Source: an uncultured Oscillospiraceae bacterium | Lineage (GTDB): Bacteria > Bacillota > Clostridia > Oscillospirales > Ruminococcaceae | Assembly (NCBI GenBank): GCA_934481355.1 | Contig: CAKSPH010000010.1 | Coordinates: forward strand, 10,229-74,228 | Reading direction: 5' to 3' | Length of the DNA: 64,000 nucleotides | In this document: positions 50,815-59,378 of the stretch, one piece after another | How the letters are laid out: each line of letters starts with the position of its first letter | How positions within the stretch are numbered: position 1 is the first letter of the stretch | Notes under the pieces: generated by a model | Database searches by the model: none | Seen by the model: the letters and a program-made list of their open reading frames with translations, nothing else | Told to the model about the DNA's origin: nothing | Translations under genes and position numbers: made by a program

Positions 50815-51690
50815 TCAGTGGGAGCGGTTTTTGTTTCGGAATTCCTGCGGAGATATCCCGTTTGTATTCCTGAACAGCCTTGAAAAGTAGCTGGGCGTAT
50901 CTATGCCGATTTCAGCCGCTATATCGGAGATCGGCATATCGGTAGATATCAGCTTGTCCTCCGCAAAGCGTATGCGCAGCAGGTTGCAGTAATCCGAAAA
51001 ATTCAGTCCGACTGCAGATTTGAATTTCCGGCTGAACGCAAAGTAGCTCATATTTGCCATTGCGGCGGCAGTTTTCATGTCCAGCTTCTCAGCCGGGCGG
51101 CTCATGATATGTTCAATTATACGGTCAAGCCTTACGTTCTGGGTGGAAATTCCGGCTCCCTCGACGGGAATGACGCAGTTCTCATGAAGCAGCGCTGCGA
51201 CGAGCTCCAGCACCATTCCGTTCTTGCGGAACTGGTCGGTCAGCACAGTGGCGGGCGCATAATTTTCCGGTTCGCCGGCAGAGCACACTTCGATTATTCT
51301 CTGGAGCACATTGTAGATCCCACCGCCGGATTCTGGTGAGAAAACCGGGGAAAGCCCGTCCGGGCATCTGAGTATCAGCGAATCGCTCATCACGGAGGAC
51401 GTGTACCGGAGAAATCCCGTTGAGAATTGTATTACTGCAACGTCGGTAGCGCGGACATTGTAGTTCGCATGAAAAGCCAGAGGTGGAATGAACACCAGTG
51501 TATTCTCCCTTATATTATACGGTCTGCCGTTTATGACCTCATAGCGTTCGCCGCTGATAACGTAGGATATCTCATAGTACGAATGGCAGTGCAGAGGATA
51601 ATTTTCTTCCTCGCTGGTATGATATACCGCGCAGGCGGCATGACTCTTCTCCGGCTGGTCGGCGGTCTGGAATTCCTGCTGAAAGATCAT
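50815..51690 (-). CDS. AraC-family regulator
   Basis: 291 residues from ATG behind TTGGAGGGCTGTAT. N-terminal cupin sensor (HCHSYYEISYVISGERYEVI) and C-terminal double helix-turn-helix (MSYFAFSRKFKSAVGLNFSDY, DIAAEIGIDTPSYFSRLFRN). Likely controls sugar use; the GH5 gene is convergent and 36 bp away, the PfkB gene upstream in the same direction. Confidence 0.9.
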   Translation of the reverse strand: MIFQQEFQTADQPEKSHAACAVYHTSEEENYPLHCHSYYEISYVISGERYEVINGRPYNIRENTLVFIPPLAFHANYNVRATDVAVIQFSTGFLRYTSSVMSDSLILRCPDGLSPVFSPESGGGIYNVLQRIIEVCSAGEPENYAPATVLTDQFRKNGMVLELVAALLHENCVIPVEGAGISTQNVRLDRIIEHIMSRPAEKLDMKTAAAMANMSYFAFSRKFKSAVGLNFSDYCNLLRIRFAEDKLISTDMPISDIAAEIGIDTPSYFSRLFRNTNGISPQEFRNKNRSH

Positions 51691-51749
51691 ATACAGCCCT
51701 CCAATATCAACTTTTAGCCTTAATTTCAAGGCGTAATCCAAGGTTCAAT

Positions 51750-51792
51750 AACAGCACCGGAAGCGAACGAAAACCACTTCCGGTGCTGTTTA
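51750..51792. terminator. Terminator after the PfkB kinase gene
   Basis: A 13-bp perfect stem (ACAGCACCGGAAG / CTTCCGGTGCTGT) between the PfkB and AraC genes. Confidence 0.75.
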
Positions 51793-51808
51793 ATATATCA
51801 GGGTATAA

Positions 51809-52612
51809 TCAGAAGCCGCCGTAATGTTTCAGGGTTTCTGCTGCGATCTCAGAACCAACCCTCATAGCCTTTTCAATATTTTTTTCAACCATATACGAGC
51901 ATACGAATCCAGCGTGGTAGCTGTCGCCGCACCCGGTCGTGTCAATTACGGCGTCCACCTTTACAGCCTGCACTCTGAATTCCTGCCCTTTAAAGTATGT
52001 GACGCTCCCCCGTTCTGCAAGGGATATATTGAACAGGCAATCATACTTACACGATAATTCCCTGAACTTCGGCAGTAGTTCCTCCGAGCCGCTTATCATA
52101 AAGAAATCAATGTACGGTGCAAGACGTTCCATATCATCGAAATCCCTGTATACGTCAAAATCCACCGCAAGCTTAAATCCGGACGTTTTCTTCAGTTCAA
52201 CTACCTGTGAAAAACACGAAGCCCAGATGTGAACAAAGACCACGTCGGATTCGGATAATATCCTTATTTCGTCATCGTTCAGAATGATGTCATCAAGTAT
52301 TTTTCCGTTCCATGAATCATCTTTATAATACCTGTCGCCGTCTGCTGTAAGGTATGTCATATTATTGGCAGTCTGATACCTGTCATCAGTGCGTATATGG
52401 CTCTTATCAATATCAAGCCCTGATATTGAATCCATTATCGCTTCCGCATATCTGTCTTTTCCGACAATTCCAAGCAGCGTAACGTCTGTCTCATCAAAGC
52501 GAGAGGCATGGGCGGCAAAATTCAGCGCTTCTCCTCCTGGTCTGATTATGTCTGTGCCGTCAAAAACATCGGCGCATATACACGGCAGCGCAGTAATTTT
52601 TATTCTTTTCAT
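51809..52612 (-). CDS. PfkB-family carbohydrate kinase
   Basis: 267 residues from ATG 52612. GGEALNFAAHASRFDETDVTLLG near the start and the anion-hole DTTGCGDSYHAGFVCSY near residue 230 are the two PfkB signatures. Closest in look to fructoselysine 6-kinase (FrlD)-type enzymes, but substrate is not certain. A strong terminator follows. Confidence 0.85.
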   Translation of the reverse strand: MKRIKITALPCICADVFDGTDIIRPGGEALNFAAHASRFDETDVTLLGIVGKDRYAEAIMDSISGLDIDKSHIRTDDRYQTANNMTYLTADGDRYYKDDSWNGKILDDIILNDDEIRILSESDVVFVHIWASCFSQVVELKKTSGFKLAVDFDVYRDFDDMERLAPYIDFFMISGSEELLPKFRELSCKYDCLFNISLAERGSVTYFKGQEFRVQAVKVDAVIDTTGCGDSYHAGFVCSYMVEKNIEKAMRVGSEIAAETLKHYGGF

Positions 52613-52640
52613 TCTACAACCTCGCAAAATCACCATAAGG

Positions 52641-52655
52641 TAACCTCTAAAAACC
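52641..52655 (+). repeat. Single TAACCTCTAAAAACC repeat end
   Basis: Same 15-bp end as at 78-92 and, inverted, 175-189, also preceded by CCATAAG as at 41 kb. The opposite end is absent; the SNF2 pseudogene begins right after. Confidence 0.55.
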
Positions 52656-52669
52656 TCATTTTAAAAGTA

Positions 52670-54087
52670 TCATTTCAGAAGTTCCAGTATCTCTTCGGAG
52701 CTCATGCTCATGATATTTCCGGAGTTCTCCCCGCCGCTGAGTACGATATCCGCAAGCCCGGATTTTGCCTGCTGTAACTCGCGTATCTTCTCCTCGATGG
52801 TATTCCGGGTGATGAGCTTATATATCTGCACGTTTTTCTTCTGCCCGATTCGGTAAGCGCGGTCGGAAGCCTGATTTTCAGCCGAGCTGTTCCACCACGG
52901 GTCGTAATGTATAACAACGTCCGCGCCGGTGAGATTAAGCCCCGTGCCGCCTGCTTTCAGCGATATCAGGAATACGCTGGTGTCGTCGCCGTTGAAGCTG
53001 TTCACCATTTTCAGCCGCTGCGCGGGTTTTGTGGAACCAGTCAGCATGAAATACCGTATTCCCATGCCGTCCAGACGCGCCGCGACAATATCCAGCATCG
53101 ACGTGAACTGCGAGAACAAAAGCAGCTTGTGCCCGGAATTAACGCAGCTTTCCACAAGCTCCACGCACTGCTCCAGCTTGGCGCTTTTCCCGGTGTAATT
53201 CTCGTAGACCAGCGCCGGGTCGCAGCAAATCTGCCGCAGACGAAAATCTGCTTTTTGTCGCTGTCGATGATAATGCAGAAATTCTGCTCTGCATTAAATA
53301 TTTCTATTTTCCCCACCGGGTGCAGAAAATAGCGTCCCGTGTCAGTTTTCGCGATGTCAAAACTAATTTCCGGGTCGGAAAATTTCACGTCAAAATGACT
53401 GCGGCCGTAATTAACTCCGCTTTCCCTGACTATCTGGAAGAAGCGCACTGCGTCCTGCCCCTGTATCAGGAAACTGCGTTTTCTGTCGATACCTTCTTTG
53501 AAGCTCATACAGATACTGAATGTTAATTCCAGCAGCGCCGAGCTTTGCTCGTCCAGTACTTCCGGGCTGTGTACGAACTCCAGTTCCTTTCCGTATTTCT
53601 TGTTCAGTCTGCCCTGGAAAGCCTGATACATATCGTAAATATCATTCACGACATAGAGTTTTTCGCGCCCTATTTTCAGCGAGTACTTAAGCCCCTCGAA
53701 CGTTGCTTCAAGCTCCGGCACAAGCCGTATTCCGTGCTCCTGCGCGTTAATAACGGCTCTTTCGGTATAGTGCCGGATAAGTCCCCTGGTGTAATTTGAA
53801 CTGCGGTTTGATATTGTTTTGTCATATATGCTCTCAAGATATATGAGCGCGGCGGCAAGGTGCTTGCAGTATCCGCGGTCGTACGGGCAGTCGCAGGAAA
53901 GCCCCGAAAGCTCGCCCTCCGGGGTTATCGACGCTGTAACGTTGTAGTCCTTCGTTCCTGCGACAATGAAGCGGTAGTTTCCGCTGCCGTCGCATATCGC
54001 TTCTTTCAGTTTTTTCTGGCGGTAATATATCTGGCCGCGCTGAAAAATCGCATAGCTGAAATCGCCCTTGTATGTCCGTATATTCAC
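52670..54087 (-). pseudogene. SNF2-family helicase with internal deletion
   Basis: The 5' part (54087 to ~53222) encodes a SWIM zinc finger (CDCPYDRGYCKH) and the N-terminal region of a bacterial SNF2 helicase. The 3' part (53240 to 52670) encodes RecA lobe 2 (LRQICCDPALVYENY..., LISLKAGGTGLNLTGADVVIHYDPWWN). The two are in different frames. Lobe 1 with Walker A and DExH, some 500 residues, is gone. GCAGATTT occurs on both sides of the junction. Non-functional. Confidence 0.85.
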
Positions 54088-54288
54088 ATATATTCCTTTT
54101 TCGGTGGCTCTGAAATCGTTTCGCTACCATTTTATCACAAAAACAAGCAGTTGTCAATTGGTTTATCGGTAAAATGCCGAAAACTCACCCAAACAAAACA
54201 TTGAAACGCTCGTCCTTAGTGACCATGTAAACCGCCGCATACCGAAACCGAAATGATGTTGTATAAAAAAACTTGACACACTACGCTG

Positions 54289-54738
54289 TTATAATATATT
54301 ATAGGACTTAAAACTGATTTTTGTACTGCTTTTTTCATTTGTATTATCGGGATCACCAGATACTCCGTAAGCTACTAGAGCATCACATAAATCATCCAGA
54401 AAGCTGTCGTCCTCACAATACGGAAAAACACCATTGATCAAATAATGTTTAGGAATATTCCACACAACGGTATAACCGTTTTCAAAGCTGATATTGAATT
54501 GTACAAGGTAGCTTTTATTATTCCAAACAAAAACAAATACTCTCTCATCAGGGTAATCTCTGTCATATGAAGTTGACATAAGATACATTTTTCTTTCCTT
54601 ATCTATTGTCCAATACCAAGGAAATTCCATATCAACTTCTCTAATTAAACGCCCAAAGTCAAAAACTGGCCTTTTTATATTTAAGGAATTAAAAATATCT
54701 TTTTGTTCAGATGTCAATTTTTCGTTAATAAAAGCCAT
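54289..54738 (-). CDS. Protein of unknown function, possible immunity type
   Basis: 149 residues, AT-rich, alpha/beta, acidic. Trp- and Tyr-rich centre (FPWYWTIDKERKMYLMSTSY) resembles small immunity or defence-island proteins, but no family is recognised. Isolated between decayed genes. Confidence 0.55.
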   Translation of the reverse strand: MAFINEKLTSEQKDIFNSLNIKRPVFDFGRLIREVDMEFPWYWTIDKERKMYLMSTSYDRDYPDERVFVFVWNNKSYLVQFNISFENGYTVVWNIPKHYLINGVFPYCEDDSFLDDLCDALVAYGVSGDPDNTNEKSSTKISFKSYNIL

Positions 54739-54910
54739 AATGTTCCCTCTTTCGCCAAGTGGCGAATAAACACTTTTTACTTTAAAGTTTCACCTTTGTT
54801 TTATCAACTAATGCCTTCTTTCCAAATCATACCACATTCAATTAAAACTGTCAAGGCTTTCACCATTTCATTACTGATCTTCTGTAAAAGCTTCGCAACC
54901 AATCTCATAA

Positions 54911-55315
54911 TCAAAATTTACGCAGTTTTTTGTATTTCCGGACAGCTCGTCCGGAGTAGGATTCTGTGAAGCTCCAGATTACTTTTTCGCTGAACGGAAT
55001 ATCGGAGTAACTGCCGTGGATAAGGTAGGGCGCGTCGCGGTATCCCGCTATCTTAAGCTCGTTATGTCCCTGCGGCGCGGTGGATTTGTTCACGATGTCG
55101 CGGATACGCTTGTCCGTCGTGATTATCCCCTCGATGGCGTTGGAGCTTTTCACCGACTGTAACTTCGCAACGGATTCCATCGCCGAGAATACCTCCGCGA
55201 AGTCGGTTCGGCGCAGCTCCGCTTTCGCTTTCATCTCGTATATCGAGGTCGCGGAGTTCATTATGTCGGCGGGGACGCTGATTTTTTTCAGGAATGTGTA
55301 GTCGAACATTCGCAT
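54911..55315 (-). pseudogene. Fic-family N-terminal fragment
   Basis: 134 residues. ISVPADIMNSATSIYEMK, the inhibitory helix SSNAIEG (S/TxxxEG) and AGYRDAPYLIHGSY match the Fic_N region. The catalytic HxFxDGN(K/R)R part is absent, and the last ~20 residues look frame-shifted. Left over is the self-inhibiting end of an AMPylator. Confidence 0.75.
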
Positions 55316-55399
55316 GAGTTTCTCCTTATATTGCAGCTTATCTGCATATATTACAGCTTATTATATGCAGATTATCAACTGCAATATTGAGAAAATTTA

Positions 55400-55582
55400 T
55401 CAATCCGGAATGTTGCGCGCGAACTCCTTCTCGATTTCCGCGGAGTCTATCCAGCCCTTTTCCTGCGCGGAACGTTCGCCCTTTTCAAGCTCGCTCATCA
55501 GCCGCAGTGTCGCGCTGGTTTTTTCGTATTCCTCCATGTCGAGAAGCTCGTGCAGGACGCGTTCCAGAAGATGATGAAGCAC
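55400..55582 (-). pseudogene. C-terminal fragment of a Phd/YefM-type antitoxin
   Basis: Open frame of 60 residues. From MEEYEKTSATLRLMSELEKG to KGWIDSAEIEKEF it resembles the toxin-binding tail of type II antitoxins. The DNA-binding N-terminus is missing and no toxin follows. Confidence 0.45.
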
Positions 55583-55603
55583 TTTGAAATTACGGAAGTC
55601 TGA

Positions 55604-55927
55604 TTATTTTTTCATATAGTCGAGCGCAGCAAAAAACATCTCATAAACGTCGTCCCAGCCGTCCGGAGTATCAACTCCACCGCCGTTTACCGAGCGGCAC
55701 ATTGCAGCGCAGGTTTCCTCGCCATCGTAGAGAAATTCAGCGGCAGTTATCGGGAATCCTTCGGCAGTGGACAGTTCACAGAGCGCGTTCACGGGATTTC
55801 TGTCGTTTCGGGTCACATACATTCTTTGGGTAAGTTCTGCATTGTTCCCTGCTTTGTCTAACAGCATTGTAAGGCTATCGTTCATTTCAACTATCATCGC
55901 CTTTATTCGTTCAGCAGAAGCAGGCAC
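55604..55927 (-). CDS. Nif11-like small protein (tentative)
   Basis: 107 residues if GTG 55927 is used; later ATGs are possible and no ribosome site is convincing. The centre (ALCELSTAEGFPITAAEFL) recalls the Nif11 leader motif, and a Gly-Gly-Gly follows (NGGGVDTPDGWDD). The tail has no Cys. No modification enzyme is nearby, so a peptide precursor role is weakly supported. Confidence 0.4.
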   Translation of the reverse strand: MPASAERIKAMIVEMNDSLTMLLDKAGNNAELTQRMYVTRNDRNPVNALCELSTAEGFPITAAEFLYDGEETCAAMCRSVNGGGVDTPDGWDDVYEMFFAALDYMKK

Positions 55928-56035
55928 GCCTTATGAAACCTGTCACATATACACGCCGTCTGGTCTGATCCCAAAGCTTCTCTGCGATGAGATAATGAAT
56001 TTCAACAAGCTGAGTTCAAATGTTGAAAAAAGTCT

Positions 56036-56425
56036 TCATCCCTGCTCAAACCGCCTGCGCAGCTTCTCCAGCGCCTTTTTCTCTATCCGCGAAATGTAGC
56101 TGCGCGAGATTTTGAGCTGCTTCGCTATCTCCCGCTGGGTCATCGCTTCGCAGACGAATCCCCTGCCGTCCCGTATCCCGTACCGTTTGCAGATTATCTC
56201 CTTTTCACGCTCGTCAAGTTCCTCATCAATGTATCTGTACAGCTTCTGCGAATTTATCCTGAGCTCCGTTTCCTCCTCTATGTTCACATTGCTTGCCAGT
56301 ATATCCGCTATCGTCAGCGTGTTTCCCTCGCTGTCCGTTTCAAGAGGCTCGTTTATGTAGACCTCGCTCTGCTGGCGCTTTATCTTCCGAAAGTGCATTT
56401 TTATCTGGTTATCTATATATCGGCA
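56036..56425 (-). pseudogene. 3' half of a SigK-like sporulation sigma factor gene
   Basis: Encodes ~128 residues from RYIDNQIKMHFRK to the end: sigma region 3 remainder and region 4 (SEVYINEPLETDSEGN, LDEREKEIICKRYGI, TQREIAKQLKISRSYISRIEKKAL). Regions 1-2 with the -10-binding and core-binding parts are absent. Homology starts at the sigK position equivalent to CIENEILM, where skin elements split sigK in Bacillus and Clostridioides. It is either half of an interrupted gene or a relic. Confidence 0.75.
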
Positions 56426-56488
56426 ACGGAAATATTGCCTTATATTTCCACAGAGCTGTATTCCGCATTCTGGTGCGGCTCTGTGAAA

Positions 56489-56719
56489 GTGGTCGGGGCT
56501 AAGAAGCCGGAAGATTCCCTGCTGTGCGCTTGTGATGTGAATACGCTTACTGACGGCAAGCGGCTCAAGGTGCTCAGACTTCGTGCCGGGCTGACGATAC
56601 GTCAGGCTGCGGAGGCGGTCGGTATTTGCCGGCATACGCTGATGAATTATGAGAGCGGGAGGTCGGAAGTTAAGGCTGCGGTTCGGGAAAGGCTGGTCAG
56701 ACTATATTCCCGTTGTTAA
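56489..56719 (+). CDS. Small XRE-like DNA-binding protein
   Basis: Starts are poor (GTG 56489 or 56537). The clear part is GKRLKVLRLRAGLTIRQAAE plus AVGICRHTLMNYESGRSEV, a full helix-turn-helix with ~15 residues after it. A 31-bp piece recurs at 47730. Overlaps nothing downstream and is followed by a terminator. It may be a truncated regulator or one for the neighbouring defence operon. Confidence 0.5.
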   Translation: MVGAKKPEDSLLCACDVNTLTDGKRLKVLRLRAGLTIRQAAEAVGICRHTLMNYESGRSEVKAAVRERLVRLYSRC

Positions 56720-56726
56720 AATGCAA

Positions 56727-56760
56727 AAGGTGCTGTCTAATGAAACAGCACCTTCATTTT
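56727..56760. terminator. Terminator between the XRE gene and the pPIWI-RE operon
   Basis: A perfect 10-bp stem (AAGGTGCTGT / ACAGCACCTT) with T-rich flank. It can end the XRE transcript on + and lies ~160 bp past the operon on -. Between it and 56918 only short, broken frames are seen. Confidence 0.75.
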
Positions 56761-56918
56761 ATTTATCCTGTGATATATTCGCACAAAGCGTCATTTCACC
56801 TCTGCGGTATCTGCCGATCTCTACAAAACCATTCTCATTATCATGAAATGGTGTATATCTTCATGTTTGCCTTCCGAATCTCCTTCGTAATATTTACTAC
56901 CACAATAATATTGGTCAG

Positions 56919-59378
56919 TTATTTTATAAGCAGATACTCCTCCATAAGCTTTGCAAAATGAAGCGGCGCAGGTAGCATTACAGGGCTATCTTTATACTCT
57001 GGCATAGCTTCCCTTGTGATATACACTTTTCTCACCCATTCTTCCGGGTCATCACCGTTATTAAGCATTACAGGATACAGTTCCAACAAATTATGCTCAT
57101 CAAAGTTGGTTTCCGGAGATTCAACACGGCTATTCTTCTGACTAAGCCAGAATTCCTTGTTATGATCACGTCCATCAAGTCCCCAGTATACCTTTTCATA
57201 ACGGAATATTCCGGAAGCGGAACGGCAATTTCCGGCTGAATCGTACTCGGTAAAGCAATCAGGAACCTCCCTGTTCTCAGCAGTTCTTATCCTCACGACA
57301 CGCAGTTCTCCGCGATTTTCAAGAGCAAACGGTGAAAGCTTGGTGCCTATATCTATTTTTTCCGGATAGTATGCGGCTCCATTATAACCTCCTATTGTCT
57401 TATCTGCGATACCATTCCACAAACTGCGACTCTTCCCGTCTGCCTTGACAATAAAAACAGCAGGTCTGGTTCGATACAGATTTGAGTAACCAAGTAGTTT
57501 CTGCTTTACAGTTCCCTGGCAGGAATTGCTGCAGCGTTTAGTAAAATCGGTTTGCTGTGAAAAGGATGAAAACTCCAGCAATGCTTCATGATACAACAGA
57601 TGTCGGCGGTCAAGTGCATCGCAGTCTACATACACCTTTCCGCTGACCGGATTGAACGTAACATACACAGGAAGCATACGCACACGGTCGTATCTGCTGT
57701 TTCCGCATATTGGCATGAGTTCACTCAGGAGATACATTCCCACGAAATCCACATCAAGGAATGACGAAAGTGATTTTTTACACGGTTCCGTATATCCAAG
57801 TTGGCGAAGCATATCTGAAAACGCAGATTTCGCCCTGTGCTCAGCGCTGTTACCCTCCGGAGTAATAAACTGAGTGAGCCTTCCGGTTTTCGCGAAACCT
57901 GCCCTTATAGCAGCCTTAGGGTCCCTCTTTTCTTCATACTTTTCCTTTCCTGGCAGCACAACAAAAGCCGCAGTAATTTTTTCAGCTTGGTTAAGTGTCT
58001 GCGTGACCTCAAAAATACGCTTCCGAACAAACTCAGAACCATCACCTCCAAGAGCGTCGCCAAGAGAACCCAAAGGAACGGCTTTGATGTCGGTTACAAC
58101 TCCGAAACAATGATCATCTTCTTTAAAAAAACTCCGTATCTGGTTCTCAAGATGTTCAACAAGCTTTTCACAGCCGCTGTTTGTATATATTTCAAAATTG
58201 AATTTCGTGCACTCTGTGCATTCAAAGAGTCTATTGCGGCAAGAGATCAAGTCAGAATCATTATTGTGATAATGTTTAAGTGCAGGCAGTATTTCAGGCT
58301 GTCTTGCCGGTTCCGCAAATGATGAAAAAAGAGTCGTAAGCTCGTAATAAAGTTCATGCTTGTCCTTCATCGGAACACCAGAACCGATGATTAATTTCTT
58401 CGAACATTTTGTATCCACAGCCTGCGGACAAAGTATCTGAACGCTTTCGTTATCACCGTAATATTCGGAAGGAGAACGCAGCACAGATTCAGCTTCTGGA
58501 AGATTATGCAGCTCAAAAAGATTATAGAAACGCAAATCACGATCATTCCAGAATATCGCGTTGTTTTTATAATTACCGATTATAGGCACAACACGGAAAC
58601 TGTCAGGAGTTGTTCTAATATGTGCATTGATATTATCAGGCAGATACAATTTTTCTCCCTTGGTTTCATAAATAAACCTTCTTATGCTTGTATGCACATA
58701 TAGCATACATCTGCATTCGGGTGGAGTAGTCTGCACTGACAGCCGGAACACAAACGAATATGCCATTTTTCTGCCATTTGTTTCATAGAACAGAGGGGCG
58801 CTGATAATATCGTTATTTGCACTGCACAAATGAAGAGTCTCTTGAAACAGTTTTATATTCTTTCCCACAAGCTGATTTCTGGCAATAAGCGAAAATGCAC
58901 TGAAAGAAAAATTACCCGCTGCCGTACCATCATCATTAAACAGTCTTGTTTTATAACTCGATATACCTTTCGAAAGCACATCAGAATTTATCTCGCCAAT
59001 AAGCATCCTTGCAAGTTCCTTTACCTCATCAGTTGTTTTATCGGTGATATATTCAGAAGCTACCCAGATTTTCATTATTTCACAGATACGCCCGGTATCC
59101 GGCTTGCAGAGCGAAATAAGCCACCTGCTGTCATCAGAGTCTTTCCTTACATTTGTCATTTCAACAACATTTCCAAGCCAGGATTCCAGGTTTTTTCTCA
59201 AAGAACTTAATCCGATGGGATACATTGGATTATAATTATTGTTGCAGGCAGAATAAAGCTCGAATAACTTATCCTTCCACTCTCGCGGAAGCGCAGTATA
59301 AAACAGTTCAGCAGTAACATTCGTCCTCGGAATAAATGCCATCGGAATAATCCGAGTTCTTGTTTTCGTTTTTTTCAT
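56919..59378 (-). CDS. pPIWI-RE family protein (Argonaute/PIWI relative)
   Basis: ~819 residues; ATG 59378 after AGAGGT is preferred, with 59342 as an alternative. The C-terminal ~250 residues look like a PIWI RNase H fold: YRTRPAVFIVKADGKSR, GELRVVRIRTAENREVP (with the Arg and Glu that name the family) and the closing PAPLHFAKLMEEY found at the end of PIWI modules. The N-terminal and middle regions resemble the family's N and MID parts. Predicted to bind a nucleic acid guide or R-loop. Its start overlaps the helicase gene by ~70 bp. Third gene of the operon. Confidence 0.75.
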   Translation of the reverse strand: MKKTKTRTRIIPMAFIPRTNVTAELFYTALPREWKDKLFELYSACNNNYNPMYPIGLSSLRKNLESWLGNVVEMTNVRKDSDDSRWLISLCKPDTGRICEIMKIWVASEYITDKTTDEVKELARMLIGEINSDVLSKGISSYKTRLFNDDGTAAGNFSFSAFSLIARNQLVGKNIKLFQETLHLCSANNDIISAPLFYETNGRKMAYSFVFRLSVQTTPPECRCMLYVHTSIRRFIYETKGEKLYLPDNINAHIRTTPDSFRVVPIIGNYKNNAIFWNDRDLRFYNLFELHNLPEAESVLRSPSEYYGDNESVQILCPQAVDTKCSKKLIIGSGVPMKDKHELYYELTTLFSSFAEPARQPEILPALKHYHNNDSDLISCRNRLFECTECTKFNFEIYTNSGCEKLVEHLENQIRSFFKEDDHCFGVVTDIKAVPLGSLGDALGGDGSEFVRKRIFEVTQTLNQAEKITAAFVVLPGKEKYEEKRDPKAAIRAGFAKTGRLTQFITPEGNSAEHRAKSAFSDMLRQLGYTEPCKKSLSSFLDVDFVGMYLLSELMPICGNSRYDRVRMLPVYVTFNPVSGKVYVDCDALDRRHLLYHEALLEFSSFSQQTDFTKRCSNSCQGTVKQKLLGYSNLYRTRPAVFIVKADGKSRSLWNGIADKTIGGYNGAAYYPEKIDIGTKLSPFALENRGELRVVRIRTAENREVPDCFTEYDSAGNCRSASGIFRYEKVYWGLDGRDHNKEFWLSQKNSRVESPETNFDEHNLLELYPVMLNNGDDPEEWVRKVYITREAMPEYKDSPVMLPAPLHFAKLMEEYLLIK

